A stretch of 64,000 nt of DNA. It comes from Phycisphaerales bacterium (lineage in GTDB: Bacteria; Planctomycetota; Phycisphaerae; Phycisphaerales; UBA1924). The stretch's first letter is position 1. Each line of letters starts with the position of its first letter. The position numbers were made by a program, and so were the translations under genes. This document shows positions 8,366 to 19,338 of this stretch, piece by piece. The DNA is taken from positions 1 through 64,000 of the forward strand of contig JANQQR010000026.1 in assembly GCA_028289195.1 (NCBI GenBank), read 5' to 3'. Under the pieces are notes generated by a model that searched no databases, was not told the DNA's origin, and worked only from the letters and a program-made list of their open reading frames with translations.

Positions 8366-8986
8366 TCACCTGCCCAGGTCGAGAAAGCTCAGATGCAACC
8401 GGCAGTGCCCGAGTTGCACCGTCGTCCACTGCTCGTGCGTGAGCGTGCCCAGCAGCGGGCTCGGGTGGGCGAACTGCTCGTTGCGCTGCGCCACGCGATT
8501 CACCTGCGTGCGCAGGATCTTGAGGCCCTCTTCGAAGCGGACCTCGTCGTCCGGCGTGAGGTACGAGGCGCTCTTGGGGATCTTGAAACCCGCGGGCGGT
8601 TTCGCATCACTGTTCAGGATCTTCTTGAGGAACAACGTGCGCACCAGGAACCGAACCGGCCATGACCCGTTGTCGGGGAACCCGTCGAGCGCGCACTGCC
8701 ACAGGTTGGCGCAGTGCTGGAAGATCTGGCCCGGCGACCAGTTGCCGGTGGTCTTCAGCGTGCCGGCCTTGTGGGCGGCCTCGATGGCGTCGAGGTCGGC
8801 GCGGAGGTCGTCGATCGTCGCGTAGCGGATGTCGCGCCGGTCGGCGGACTTTGTGTCGACCTCGTCCGGCGTGTACTCGGCGCCGGTGCCGAACTCGTCG
8901 GCCTCGGGCTCGCGCTCCAGCGGCGGCTTGCCCCCGTCGCCGGCCGCCTCTCGTTCGTGCTTGGGCTCGAATCCTGCGTCGCTCAT
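8366..8986 (-). CDS. DUF1569 family protein (DinB-like four-helix fold)
   Basis: The 206-residue protein has a charged, disordered N-terminal 50 residues followed by the DUF1569 core (DIRYATIDDLRADLD, GNWSPGQIFQHCANLWQ, LTHEQWTTVQLGHCRLHLSF). The conserved His residues in IFQHC and LGHC(R)LH sit where DinB-superfamily enzymes bind metal. The reaction is unknown. It converges on the preceding gene with no gap (stops abut at 8365/8366). Confidence 0.8.
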   Translation of the reverse strand: MSDAGFEPKHEREAAGDGGKPPLEREPEADEFGTGAEYTPDEVDTKSADRRDIRYATIDDLRADLDAIEAAHKAGTLKTTGNWSPGQIFQHCANLWQCALDGFPDNGSWPVRFLVRTLFLKKILNSDAKPPAGFKIPKSASYLTPDDEVRFEEGLKILRTQVNRVAQRNEQFAHPSPLLGTLTHEQWTTVQLGHCRLHLSFLDLGR

Positions 8987-9065
8987 CGCACGCGGATTCT
9001 ATCGAACTCGATCGATCGCTCCCGAGCGCGCCAGGATCATCGAACTGCTTGTGCGAGGGATCTCG

Positions 9066-9100
9066 CAAAAAGAACACCGGCCCGTCAGAGACGGGCCGGT
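9066..9100 (-). terminator. Strong rho-independent terminator after atpD
   Basis: On the minus strand a perfect 11 bp stem (ACCGGCCCGTC/GACGGGCCGGT, 3-nt loop) is followed by a T-rich tract (complement of 9066-9074). It sits 36 nt past the atpD stop, so transcription ends there and no atpC follows. Confidence 0.9.
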
Positions 9101-9135
9101 GGAACGAAGCTTGTGATTCAGGCCGGGACGCCCGA

Positions 9136-11353
<2,218 letters not shown>

Positions 11354-11411
11354 GGGTGTTCTCCTGGGAGCTCTCAGAGAGCCGACTATACCCTGAGGAC
11401 CAGGAGATGCC

Positions 11412-11972
11412 ATGAATCCCAGGGTGAGGCTGTCGATCTGGGTGGTGGTCGTGCTCGGAGCCATCGGCGCGCCGCTGTGGCTCCCCTTGGCGGACATCGG
11501 CAGCGCCCTGGCGCTCGGCCAGGGCGTGGTTTCCCTGGGCGCGACCCTCTGGCTGCTGCGCACCACGCCGGACGACGCCATCCTCGTCCCCGCCTGGCTC
11601 AGCACGATGGCGCTGCCTGTCGGCGTCTACTGCCAGGCGGTGCTCGCCCGCGGAGCCGGCCCGTCGCTCCAGATGAGTTCGCTGTACGCGCTGGTGCTGG
11701 CCTTCGGCGGTGCCTGGGTGCTCGAATTCCCCGACTCGGTGTGGAAGCGTCCGCCGGAGACCGCGGGGAGCCGGATCGTGAGTTCGTGGTGGCTGGCGCT
11801 CGTTGCGTGGCACCCCGCGCTGTGGATCGCGCCGGCCGGCGCGCACACCGATGTCCGGACCGGGGCGCTGGGGCTGGCGCTGCTGGCGGCGCTCGTGCCC
11901 TCGGGCCTGGCGCCGCGCCTCGGGGTGTGGTGCTGGGTGGGGTCGGGCGCGCTCATGACGCTGATGCTGTGA
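11412..11972 (+). CDS. Integral membrane protein of unknown function
   Basis: A 186-residue, highly hydrophobic protein with about six predicted membrane segments (first at residues 8-28, last at 168-186) and short loops. No motif identifies a family. It diverges from bioY across 58 bp and is followed after 24 nt by the Nif3-like gene, suggesting a two-gene transcript. Confidence 0.55.
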   Translation: MNPRVRLSIWVVVVLGAIGAPLWLPLADIGSALALGQGVVSLGATLWLLRTTPDDAILVPAWLSTMALPVGVYCQAVLARGAGPSLQMSSLYALVLAFGGAWVLEFPDSVWKRPPETAGSRIVSSWWLALVAWHPALWIAPAGAHTDVRTGALGLALLAALVPSGLAPRLGVWCWVGSGALMTLML

Positions 11973-11996
11973 CGCGCGCCGGTAGACTCGTTGGCC

Positions 11997-13136
11997 ATGC
12001 TGACGACCGGCGAGTTCATGGATGTGATGGGAGCGATCGCGCCTCTGGAGTTTGCCGAGGCGTGGGACAACGTCGGGCTCATCCTCGGCGATCCGGCGCG
12101 CCCGATCTCGGGCCCGGTGCTCCTGACGATCGATCTGACGCCCGGCGTCGTCGCCGAAGCGCGGGAGATGAGCGCGAGCCTGATCCTCAGCTATCACCCG
12201 CCGATCTTCTCCGGGCTCAAGAGGATCACGCCGGGATCTCCCCACGGCATCGCGCTGCTCGGGTGCATGAACGCCGGCATCGGGATCTACTCGCCCCACA
12301 CGGCGCTCGACGCAGCGCCCGGCGGTGTTGCGGACTGGCTGCTCGACAGCGCGCTCGGCTCCGATGCGCCCGGCGCTGGCAGGGCGGCGCTGCAATCGCT
12401 TCAGCGTCTCGATCCCGCCCAGACTCACAAGCTGGTGGTCTTCGTGCCCACCGAGCCGGCGTCTCTGCTCGGTGAGATCAGAGCGGCGCTCAGCGCCGCG
12501 GGCGCCGGCGTGATCGGGGAGTACAGCCAGTGTTCGTACTCCCTAAGAGGAAAGGGATCGTTCTTCGGGTCGGAGTCGACCGACCCCGCGGTCGGCGCCA
12601 GGGGCACGCTCGAAGAGGTCGACGAGGTGCGCCTCGAGATGGTTTGCCCGGCGGCGCGACTCCCAGGGATCATCGACACGCTGCGCCGGGTGCACCCTTA
12701 CGAAGAACCCGCGTACGACCTGTACGCGCTGTCTCCCGCGCCGGACGCACGGATCGGGCCCGGGCGCGTGGCGTCGCTCGGCGCCGAGACCGAGGTCAAC
12801 GCGCTCGCTGATCGCCTGAAAGCCAAGCTGGGCGCGCCGTGCGTTCGGTTCGCGACGCACATGGGCGACCGGGTCTCGCGTGTTGCGGTCTGCCCGGGGT
12901 CGGGCGAGTCGCTCATTGACAACGCGATGACCGCCGGGGCGGACGTGTTCGTCACGGGCGAGATGAAGCACCACGAGATCCTCGGCGCAGTCGAGCGCGG
13001 GATCGCGATCGTGCTGGCCGGCCACACCGAGACCGAGCGCGGCTACCTCCACGAACTGGCCGGCAGGCTGTCCGGCAGCGGGGTGCGCGCAGAGGTGTCA
13101 AAGGCCGACCGGCCTCCCCTGTCACCTCCTGTTTGA
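11997..13136 (+). CDS. Nif3-like dinuclear metal-centre protein
   Basis: The 379-residue protein fits the long Nif3/YqfO architecture. The N-terminal half has LEFAEAWDNVGLILGD and the metal-ligand segment SYHPPIF and SPHTALD. A central CutA/PII-like insert follows (THKLVVFVPTE...VHPYEEPAYDLYAL), and the C-terminal half has GEMKHHEILG and GHTETERGYL. The family forms toroidal hexamers with two metals per subunit and is often annotated as GTP cyclohydrolase I type 2, though the physiological role is unsettled. ATG at 11997 is preferred over the TTG two codons earlier. Confidence 0.88.
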   Translation: MLTTGEFMDVMGAIAPLEFAEAWDNVGLILGDPARPISGPVLLTIDLTPGVVAEAREMSASLILSYHPPIFSGLKRITPGSPHGIALLGCMNAGIGIYSPHTALDAAPGGVADWLLDSALGSDAPGAGRAALQSLQRLDPAQTHKLVVFVPTEPASLLGEIRAALSAAGAGVIGEYSQCSYSLRGKGSFFGSESTDPAVGARGTLEEVDEVRLEMVCPAARLPGIIDTLRRVHPYEEPAYDLYALSPAPDARIGPGRVASLGAETEVNALADRLKAKLGAPCVRFATHMGDRVSRVAVCPGSGESLIDNAMTAGADVFVTGEMKHHEILGAVERGIAIVLAGHTETERGYLHELAGRLSGSGVRAEVSKADRPPLSPPV

Positions 13137-13146
13137 TTGCATCCGC

Positions 13147-14682
13147 CTAGCGGCGGGAAGACCCGACCGACGTGCCGGCGTCCTCGACGAACTCGAGCAG
13201 GTCTTCGTTGAGGTCGTCAAGCGTCGGGTGGTTCACGTACATCATGTGCCCGGCGGGGTAGTTGATCATCGTGACGCGCGACAGGTCCATCGTGCTGCGG
13301 CGCACGTTGTGCTCGGCGCCGAAGAACGTCGTCGCGATGTCGTAGAGGCCGTTGGCGATGAAGACGCGCAGGTCGGGGTTGTCGGCCATCCCGCGGGCGA
13401 GATGGGGCGCGACATCGAGGTAGCCCTGGAACGCCGCCCACGGCTCTTCCTGGCGCTTCCAGTTCATCCCGGCCTCGGGGCTCATGATCACGTACTCCCG
13501 GTCCGTCTCGACGCCGAGTTCCGAGCGCAGGTAGCCCTTGAAGCTCGCGACGTACGCGCCCGCGATGCCCGAGCCCATCGGATCGCCGCTTGGCACCTCG
13601 CCGACGTCGTCGGGTTCGGTGCCCGTGTAGCGCGTGTCCAGGCGTCCGACCACGAGGCCGCGATCGCGCAGGAGCTCACGCCGGAACCGATCGGTGGACA
13701 CCTTCAGGTTTGCGCGATCGATGTACTGCTCCGAGAGGCCGGTGTACTGCGACAGCTTCCGCACGACGCGGGCGCGCCGCTCGGGGTCCAGATCCTGGCC
13801 GAGGTACAGCGCGGGCACGTACTCCTCGACGGCGAAGGTCGCGACCTCGTCGAGGAACGCATCGAGATCCGAGGGCCGGTCCGGGAGGGCGTTGTGGTAC
13901 CAGGCGGTCGCGGCGTACGTCGGCAGCACGGTCGCGAACGCCGCGTCGTTGTCCTGGCCGTCGACGATCTCCATGTCGAACGCCGGCGACACCATGATCA
14001 GTCCGTTGAGGGCCATGGCGTCGAAGCCGCCCTGGAGCTCGCGCACGAGCAGCGGGCCACGGATTCCTCCGTAGCTCTCGCCGCAGATGTACTTGGGCGA
14101 CGCCCAGCGTCCCTTGTCAGAGATGTACGAGCGGATGAAGCGCGCGACCGAGCGGGCGTCCTCATCAACACCCCAGTGATCCTCGGTCGACCCCGAGCCG
14201 ACGATGCGGCTCAGGCCGGTCCCGATCGGATCGACGAACACGAGGTCGCTCTCGAGCAGCAGCGTGCGCGGGTTGTCGAGCAGCGGGTAGGGCGGTGCGC
14301 CCGCCGGCTCGCCGTCGCTGGGGACGCGCACCAGCTTGGGCCCGAGCACGCCCATGTGCAGCCACACCGACGAAGAGCCCGGGCCGCCGTTGAACGCGAA
14401 CGTGATCGGGCGCTCGGACTCCTCTTGGCCGTCGACGATGTACGAGATCGAGAAGAACTCCGCCTCGGGCTCGCCGGCGTCGTTGCGCAGGAGCGTGGTC
14501 TCGGCCACCGCGCGGTAGTCGAGCGTCGACCCGCTCAGGTCAAGGCTGTGGACCGACTCGAAGCGCAGGTCCTTGGGCTTGGGACCGGCGGGCGCGTCAG
14601 CATCCTGGGCGCCGAGAGGAGCGGAGATCAGGCAGACGAGCGCGACGAGCGTGCACGCGGTGCGGATGGGTGTCGTGTTCAT
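13147..14682 (-). CDS. Secreted S10-family serine carboxypeptidase
   Basis: A 511-residue exported enzyme. Starting at 14682 gives an immediate signal peptide (MNTTPIRTA...SAPLGAQ); the ATG at 14715 would add eleven polar residues. S10 hallmarks are FNGGPGSSS (oxyanion hole region), CGESYGG with nucleophile Ser203, Asp in NGLYDIATTFFGAEH and His in YPAGHMMYV. These enzymes remove C-terminal amino acids from peptides, here probably in the periplasm or outside. The length fits the family. It converges on the Nif3-like gene with a 10 bp gap. Confidence 0.92.
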   Translation of the reverse strand: MNTTPIRTACTLVALVCLISAPLGAQDADAPAGPKPKDLRFESVHSLDLSGSTLDYRAVAETTLLRNDAGEPEAEFFSISYIVDGQEESERPITFAFNGGPGSSSVWLHMGVLGPKLVRVPSDGEPAGAPPYPLLDNPRTLLLESDLVFVDPIGTGLSRIVGSGSTEDHWGVDEDARSVARFIRSYISDKGRWASPKYICGESYGGIRGPLLVRELQGGFDAMALNGLIMVSPAFDMEIVDGQDNDAAFATVLPTYAATAWYHNALPDRPSDLDAFLDEVATFAVEEYVPALYLGQDLDPERRARVVRKLSQYTGLSEQYIDRANLKVSTDRFRRELLRDRGLVVGRLDTRYTGTEPDDVGEVPSGDPMGSGIAGAYVASFKGYLRSELGVETDREYVIMSPEAGMNWKRQEEPWAAFQGYLDVAPHLARGMADNPDLRVFIANGLYDIATTFFGAEHNVRRSTMDLSRVTMINYPAGHMMYVNHPTLDDLNEDLLEFVEDAGTSVGSSRR

Positions 14683-14740
14683 GGCGGGCTCACAAAAGGG
14701 GCGGGTGTCGTTCATTGGGCTCGGCTTGAGAACGGCAGGA

Positions 14741-15211
14741 TCACGCGCCGGCCGGCGCGCCCTCTTCCTGCTCGATGACGCGCCGGAGGTCTTCCATATC
14801 TTTGACCAGCGCTTTCTTACAGGCGCCCATCATCAGCCCGGAGAGCGGGCTCATGAGCTTGGCGCCCAGGCTCAGCGCCTTGGTGTCCATCGAGAACTCG
14901 AGGTCGGTGCCGCCCTGCGGGCTCGCGGTGAGGCGGTACTCGGAGTGGAAGAGCGCGCCGCACGACTCGCACTCGACGGCGTAGCCGTTGGGCGGGTCGA
15001 AGGACGTGACCTCCATCTCCTCGGTCGCTTCCTTCTTCATCACGATCCGGGTCTCGCGGAAGCGGGTTCCGGCGCCGACCTCCCCGTCGGTGAGAACCTC
15101 GAGGCTCTTGATCCCGTCGATACGATCCGCCGCGTTTCGGAGATCGCTGATCACCTCGAATACCCGCTCGCGGGGCGCGTTGAAGTGGATCGTCGCGTTG
15201 CACCTGGCCAT
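14741..15211 (-). CDS. SRPBCC (START-like) domain protein
   Basis: A 156-residue soluble protein with the polyketide cyclase/SRPBCC pattern: INAPRERVFEVISDL-like start, beta strands, TRFRETRIV, FHSEYRLTASPQGGTDLEF, and a long final helix (LVKDMEDLRRVIEQEE). The fold makes a hydrophobic cavity for a lipid or other small ligand; the ligand is unknown. It lies between two exopeptidase/peptidase genes on the same strand, 29 nt after the M42 gene. Confidence 0.8.
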   Translation of the reverse strand: MARCNATIHFNAPRERVFEVISDLRNAADRIDGIKSLEVLTDGEVGAGTRFRETRIVMKKEATEEMEVTSFDPPNGYAVECESCGALFHSEYRLTASPQGGTDLEFSMDTKALSLGAKLMSPLSGLMMGACKKALVKDMEDLRRVIEQEEGAPAGA

Positions 15212-15241
15212 GCCGTCCGCTCCTCGTCTCCCCCCGGAGGG

Positions 15242-16444
15242 TCAGTCGAGCACGAAGCTCCGGTCCGAATACAGCTTGTCGAGCTTGCTCATCACGGGCT
15301 GGGCGGCGTCGAGGCTCTCGGCGCACGCAACGAGCAGATCGATCATGCCTTCGTAGTCCTTGATCGCGATCTGCTCCGGCGCCGGGGACGCCCCGGCGAT
15401 CGCGTCGGCGACGCCGTCCTGCACGCGCTGGAGGTCGCCCATGTTGTGATAGTTGCCAAGGGGGAGGCAGATGCACGTGGCGTCGTGCCCGTAGGCCTGG
15501 AACGCCGTCGCTTCGCACGCGCCGCCCGCCATCAGCTTCCGCTGCCACTTGTATTCGGGCGCCTTCTGGCGCGACGGGTCCCCGCTGGCGCTCGGGGTCC
15601 CCGGAGAGCGGACCTCCTCGCCGGCAAGGCGCGCCGCCGCACGCGACACCGCGGCTGTGAGCGTCGGGCTGAAGGTGCTCAGGCGATCCCCGACCCGGAC
15701 GATCGGGCCGCCGCCGATCGGTGAGTCGCTCGGGAAGCTCCGCGAATTCTCCAGCGCAAGGACCCTGGCTCCTTTGGTGATCGTGCCGAGACGGCATGCG
15801 GCGATCGCGCCGATGAACCCCACCTCCTCAGCGCGGGTGAACAGCAGGCGCGTGTGGCGCCCGAAGCTCTCGGAGCGGAGGCGATCCATCGTCGCGCACG
15901 CCGCGGCGACCGCGGCGAGGTCGTCGCAGGCCGGGGCGCTGAGCAGGCCGTCCTCGACTCGGGACTCCCCGAGGTCCCAGCGGGCGATGTCGCCCGGCGC
16001 CAGATCATCGGTCGACGCGTCCCCCTCGAGGTCGATCACGCAGCGTGGGAACGGCTCGCCGGCCTCCTTGGACTGCACGGTCCCGGTGAGGCGTTGATCG
16101 GCCGCAGTGAAGAGCTCGACGCGGGCGTCCTTGAAGTAGGGGTCCATCACCCCGCCGCGGAACGTCGCCTCGACGGTCGCGGGGCCGACGATCCGCTCGA
16201 TGACGAACGCGGGGTGATCGAGGTGGGCCGTGATGAACAGCGGGGCCTGGCTGTCGTCGGGTTCCGCGAAGCCGATGATCAGGTTGCCGGCGTCGTCGGT
16301 CGCGAGGGACAGGCCGGTGCGATCGGCGAGCCAGCGCTCAATCCACGCGACCACGCGCTGCTCGTGGCCGGCAGCGGTGGGGATTTCCGTGAGTTCGAGC
16401 AGCCAGCGGACGTGATCCGGCGCTGTTGAGCGGTCGTGTGTCAC
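15242..16444 (-). CDS. M42-family aminopeptidase
   Basis: A 400-residue cytosolic metallopeptidase with the M42 metal-ligand set: FITAHLDHPAF, SAPACDDLAAVAA (bridging Asp), FTRAEEVGFIGA (catalytic Glu-Glu), LALENSRSF and C-terminal LGNYHNMGD. M42 enzymes are large self-compartmentalising aminopeptidases. There is no signal peptide. It is divergent from the ribBX-like gene with 40 bp between the starts. Confidence 0.85.
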   Translation of the reverse strand: MTHDRSTAPDHVRWLLELTEIPTAAGHEQRVVAWIERWLADRTGLSLATDDAGNLIIGFAEPDDSQAPLFITAHLDHPAFVIERIVGPATVEATFRGGVMDPYFKDARVELFTAADQRLTGTVQSKEAGEPFPRCVIDLEGDASTDDLAPGDIARWDLGESRVEDGLLSAPACDDLAAVAAACATMDRLRSESFGRHTRLLFTRAEEVGFIGAIAACRLGTITKGARVLALENSRSFPSDSPIGGGPIVRVGDRLSTFSPTLTAAVSRAAARLAGEEVRSPGTPSASGDPSRQKAPEYKWQRKLMAGGACEATAFQAYGHDATCICLPLGNYHNMGDLQRVQDGVADAIAGASPAPEQIAIKDYEGMIDLLVACAESLDAAQPVMSKLDKLYSDRSFVLD

Positions 16445-16484
16445 CCCTCAAGCCTACCTTGGCGGGGCGACCTAGGATCCGTCC

Positions 16485-17678
16485 ATGTTCAGCCCGATAC
16501 CCGAGATCCTCGATGACGTGCGCGCAGGGAAGTTCGTCGTGCTCGTCGACGACGAGGGCAGGGAGAACGAGGGAGACCTCGTGCTCGCGGCCCAGCACTG
16601 CACGCCGGAGAAGCTGAACGCGATGACCCGCCTCGCCGCGGGCTACCTGTGCCTGTCGCTGACCGCTCAGGACTGCGACAGGCTCAACCTGCACCCCCAG
16701 AGCCACGAGAACTCGTCGGTCCGGGGCACGCCGTTCACGGTGTCGATCGACGGCCACCCGCGCCACGGGGTCGGCACCGGCATCAGCGCGCCGGACCGGT
16801 CCAAAACGGTGCAGATGGCGATCGACCAGGCCTACGGGCCCGACGACTTCGTCCGGCCCGGGCACATCAACCCGCTGCGCTCGCGCGACGGCGGAGTCCT
16901 GGTGCGAACGGGGCAGACCGAAGGGGGCGTCGATCTCGCCCGCCTCGCCGGGCTCCACCCATCGGCGCTCATCATCGAGATCGTGCGCCCGGACGGGGAG
17001 ATGGCTCGGCGCCCCGACCTCGAGAAGCTCTGCGCCGAGCACGGCTTCAAGATGTGCACGATCGACCAGCTCATCGAGTACCGACTCGAACGCGAACGTC
17101 TCATCAAGCGGCGCGAGCCCCTCAGCGGGACGACGCTCGAGACCGATCTGGGCGAGTTCACGCTCTACACCTACGAGTCCCTCGTCGATCCTCTGCCCCA
17201 CCTGGCGCTGACGGTCGGCGGCATCGGCGCGCTGAAACCGGACGGATCTGTCGAGCGTCGCGACGAGCCGACGCTCGTGCGCATGCACAGGCGGAACCTC
17301 CTCGGCGACGTGTTCGGCGACCTGAACTCTTCGAAGCACGGCCCGACGGGTGCGGCGCTCCGGGCGGCCATGAAGCAGATCCAGGAAGCGGGCCGCGGGG
17401 TGATTGTCTACCTGCGCCCCAGCGATCCGGAGCCGGTCGGCCCCACGCTCGCATCGGAAGACGCCCAGAACATGATGCCGATGCACCTGCGCGCCTCGGG
17501 CATCGGCAGCCAGATCCTCAGAGATCTGGGCCTGTCGTCGCTGCGATTGCTCTCGAACCACCCCAAGTCGTACCCCGGGCTCGATGCCTACGGCCTGGAG
17601 ATTGTGGAACACGTGCCTCTAAGTTTGACGCGCGTTCCATCCGAAGAAACAATACGTCGAGCGTCCGGCATCGGTTGA
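16485..17678 (+). CDS. RibBA-type fusion with altered metal sites in both halves (RibBX-like)
   Basis: The 397-residue protein has a DHBP-synthase half (1-205) and a GTP-cyclohydrolase-II-like half (210-397). The first makes 3,4-dihydroxy-2-butanone 4-phosphate for riboflavin. It keeps DDEGRENEGD (22-31), RPGHINPL (124-131) and HGVGTGISAPDR, but the metal-binding His of the GHTEA motif is Gln144 (GQTEGG). The second half keeps the fold (DLGLSSLRLLSNHPK) but lacks the three zinc cysteines: C-L-T-G-D reads N-L-L-G-D and L-R-C-D-C-G reads L-N-S-S-K-H-G. It therefore should not cleave GTP, like the known RibX halves. Whether the RibB half is still active is unclear. Confidence 0.85.
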   Translation: MFSPIPEILDDVRAGKFVVLVDDEGRENEGDLVLAAQHCTPEKLNAMTRLAAGYLCLSLTAQDCDRLNLHPQSHENSSVRGTPFTVSIDGHPRHGVGTGISAPDRSKTVQMAIDQAYGPDDFVRPGHINPLRSRDGGVLVRTGQTEGGVDLARLAGLHPSALIIEIVRPDGEMARRPDLEKLCAEHGFKMCTIDQLIEYRLERERLIKRREPLSGTTLETDLGEFTLYTYESLVDPLPHLALTVGGIGALKPDGSVERRDEPTLVRMHRRNLLGDVFGDLNSSKHGPTGAALRAAMKQIQEAGRGVIVYLRPSDPEPVGPTLASEDAQNMMPMHLRASGIGSQILRDLGLSSLRLLSNHPKSYPGLDAYGLEIVEHVPLSLTRVPSEETIRRASGIG

Positions 17679-17797
17679 TCATCCGTTCGTCCTGCCGGTT
17701 CGCAAGGAAGCGACTGCTCGAGGAGGCCCGCTCCGAGTCCCTTCGACGCAGAAACAGCCGCAGGAGCGCGGCGATCTGGAAAGCCGATGACCGACGC

Positions 17798-17825
17798 GGG
17801 CCCCGATAGCAGGGGCCCTTTTTCT
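17798..17825 (+). terminator. Rho-independent terminator
   Basis: Stem GGGCCCC (17798-17804) and GGGGCCC (17812-17818) with a 7-nt loop is followed directly by TTTTTCTT. It lies 120 nt after the ribBX-like stop and ends that transcript before the sigma-factor operon. The bases between hold no recognisable gene or tRNA. Confidence 0.85.
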
Positions 17826-17924
17826 TGGGACCACCCACCGGCGAGGTCGATCGTCGTGCATCCCCCGCACAAAAAAGCTCCGAAGCGCGACAGTTCCGCC
17901 CTCGTTGCCCATCTAGGGAGGGGA

Positions 17925-18542
17925 ATGACGCAGTTCGAGGAGACCCAGCTGGCGGACACCGCGATCGCGGGAGACGCCGAGGCCCTTCAGGCCCTGTGGA
18001 CCATCCACCGGAGGTGGGTGGCGGCTGTTCTCCTCGCGCACAAGCCCCGCCGGGCGGAGCTGGATGACCTGCTCCAGGAAGTGGCGATGTCGATGGTCAA
18101 GAACGTCCACACCCTGAACGACCCCGCAGCAGTCCGGCCCTGGCTGCGCACGATCGCGCTGAACATCGCCCGGTCGGCCGGGCGCCGCCAGAAGGTGCAG
18201 TCCGAGGCCGTGCCCGTGCTGCGTGCCGAGGCGGAGCGCCGGTCCGAGGTCCGCTACGAGCACCAGGAGCGGGCCGACGGCTCGGCACGCTCAGCGATGG
18301 AGATCGCCCAGACCCTCCCGATGGAATACCGCGAGCCGCTGCTGCTCCGCGCCGTGCGCGGCCTCAGCTATCGCCAGATCGCCGACGTGATGGGCGTGCC
18401 CATCACCACGGTCGAGACCCGCATCGCCCGGGCCCGCCGGATGCTGCGGATCGAGCTCGACCGCCTCGACGCCGAGAAGGACAACACCGCCGGCGCCGAG
18501 GGGCACACCGAACCACCAGTCTCTCCAGGAGAGGCATCATGA
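17925..18542 (+). CDS. ECF RNA polymerase sigma factor
   Basis: A 205-residue ECF sigma factor starting at an ATG directly behind AGGGAGGGGA. Region 2 spans about residues 15-85 (LDDLLQEVAMSMVKN, RPWLRTIALNIARS) and region 4 about 120-180 (LPMEYREPLLLRAVRGLSYR, VPITTVETRIARARRMLR). It redirects RNA polymerase to a small regulon. The next gene overlaps by four bases (ATGA) and encodes a membrane anti-sigma candidate, the standard pairing. The C-terminal 25 residues are a charged tail. Confidence 0.9.
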   Translation: MTQFEETQLADTAIAGDAEALQALWTIHRRWVAAVLLAHKPRRAELDDLLQEVAMSMVKNVHTLNDPAAVRPWLRTIALNIARSAGRRQKVQSEAVPVLRAEAERRSEVRYEHQERADGSARSAMEIAQTLPMEYREPLLLRAVRGLSYRQIADVMGVPITTVETRIARARRMLRIELDRLDAEKDNTAGAEGHTEPPVSPGEAS

Positions 18543-19252
18543 TGATGGACAGCAACAACAACAGCGACTACTCCGACGACACCCTGGCGCGCGAGGAGCT
18601 CCTCATCGCACGCGTGGTCGACGACGAGGCGGGTCCGGACGACTGGTCCGAGCTCGAAGCGCTCGCCGTCGCCGACGCGGGCGTCTGGCAGCGCCTCGCC
18701 CGCGCCCAGCGCGAGCACGCCGTGCTCGAGCGTGAGGTGGACGACGCGATCTCGATCGCGGAGCTCGTCGACCTGCCCGCCGAGCAGATGCACGGCTTCC
18801 ACCTGAGCTATCGCATCCAGCGGTACGCCGGCTGGGCCGTCGCCGCCGTCATGGGCCTCGCGCTGCTCACGACACTCGGCGTGTCGATCGGCAACGCCCC
18901 GGCTCCGGGTGGCGCATCGACGGCGGGCGTGGGCTTCACGCCGATCAGCTCCGCCACACCGGACGAGGCCATCGATCAGTACGTGCGCTCGTCGCTCGCT
19001 CAGGGCAACCTGGTGGGCGAGATGCCCACGGTGCTTCTGAAGGTGCGCGCGCTCCCGGACGGAGCCGGCCAGGAGGTCACCTACGTCCGCCAGTTCGTCG
19101 AGCGCCGCACGCTCGCGGACGTCTCGGTCGTGACGCCGACCACCGATGAGTTCGGCACCACCCGCTACGTCTCGCGCTCGCTCGAGAGCTTCCAGCAGGC
19201 CAACCCCGAGTCCGCCAGCCCCGTGAAGCGGGCCGTCGGACGCACGTTCTAG
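18539..19252 (+). CDS. Putative membrane-bound anti-sigma factor
   Basis: A 237-residue protein with a cytoplasmic N-terminal part of about 95 residues. It carries an acidic, helical segment (ELEALAVADAGVWQRLARAQ), one membrane helix (about 99-121, WAVAAVMGLALLTTLGVSIG) and an extracytoplasmic domain. Position after the ECF gene with an ATGA overlap and this topology are typical of anti-sigma factors. The zinc-binding His-x3-Cys-x2-Cys of ZAS domains is absent, so it is a non-ZAS type. Confidence 0.7.
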   Translation: MMMDSNNNSDYSDDTLAREELLIARVVDDEAGPDDWSELEALAVADAGVWQRLARAQREHAVLEREVDDAISIAELVDLPAEQMHGFHLSYRIQRYAGWAVAAVMGLALLTTLGVSIGNAPAPGGASTAGVGFTPISSATPDEAIDQYVRSSLAQGNLVGEMPTVLLKVRALPDGAGQEVTYVRQFVERRTLADVSVVTPTTDEFGTTRYVSRSLESFQQANPESASPVKRAVGRTF

Positions 19253-19338
19253 AACCGATCCGCTCCAGAGCACGGGGCGGCACAGATCAACCGATTGAGG
19301 GCGCACACAAGCGAACCCCAAGCATGAGGACCCCAACG

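Noticed and set aside
17679..17797. Possible tRNA or small gene after the ribBX-like gene
   Set aside because: GGTTCG-like bases are present, but no cloverleaf can be formed and no ORF with a ribosome site is seen.
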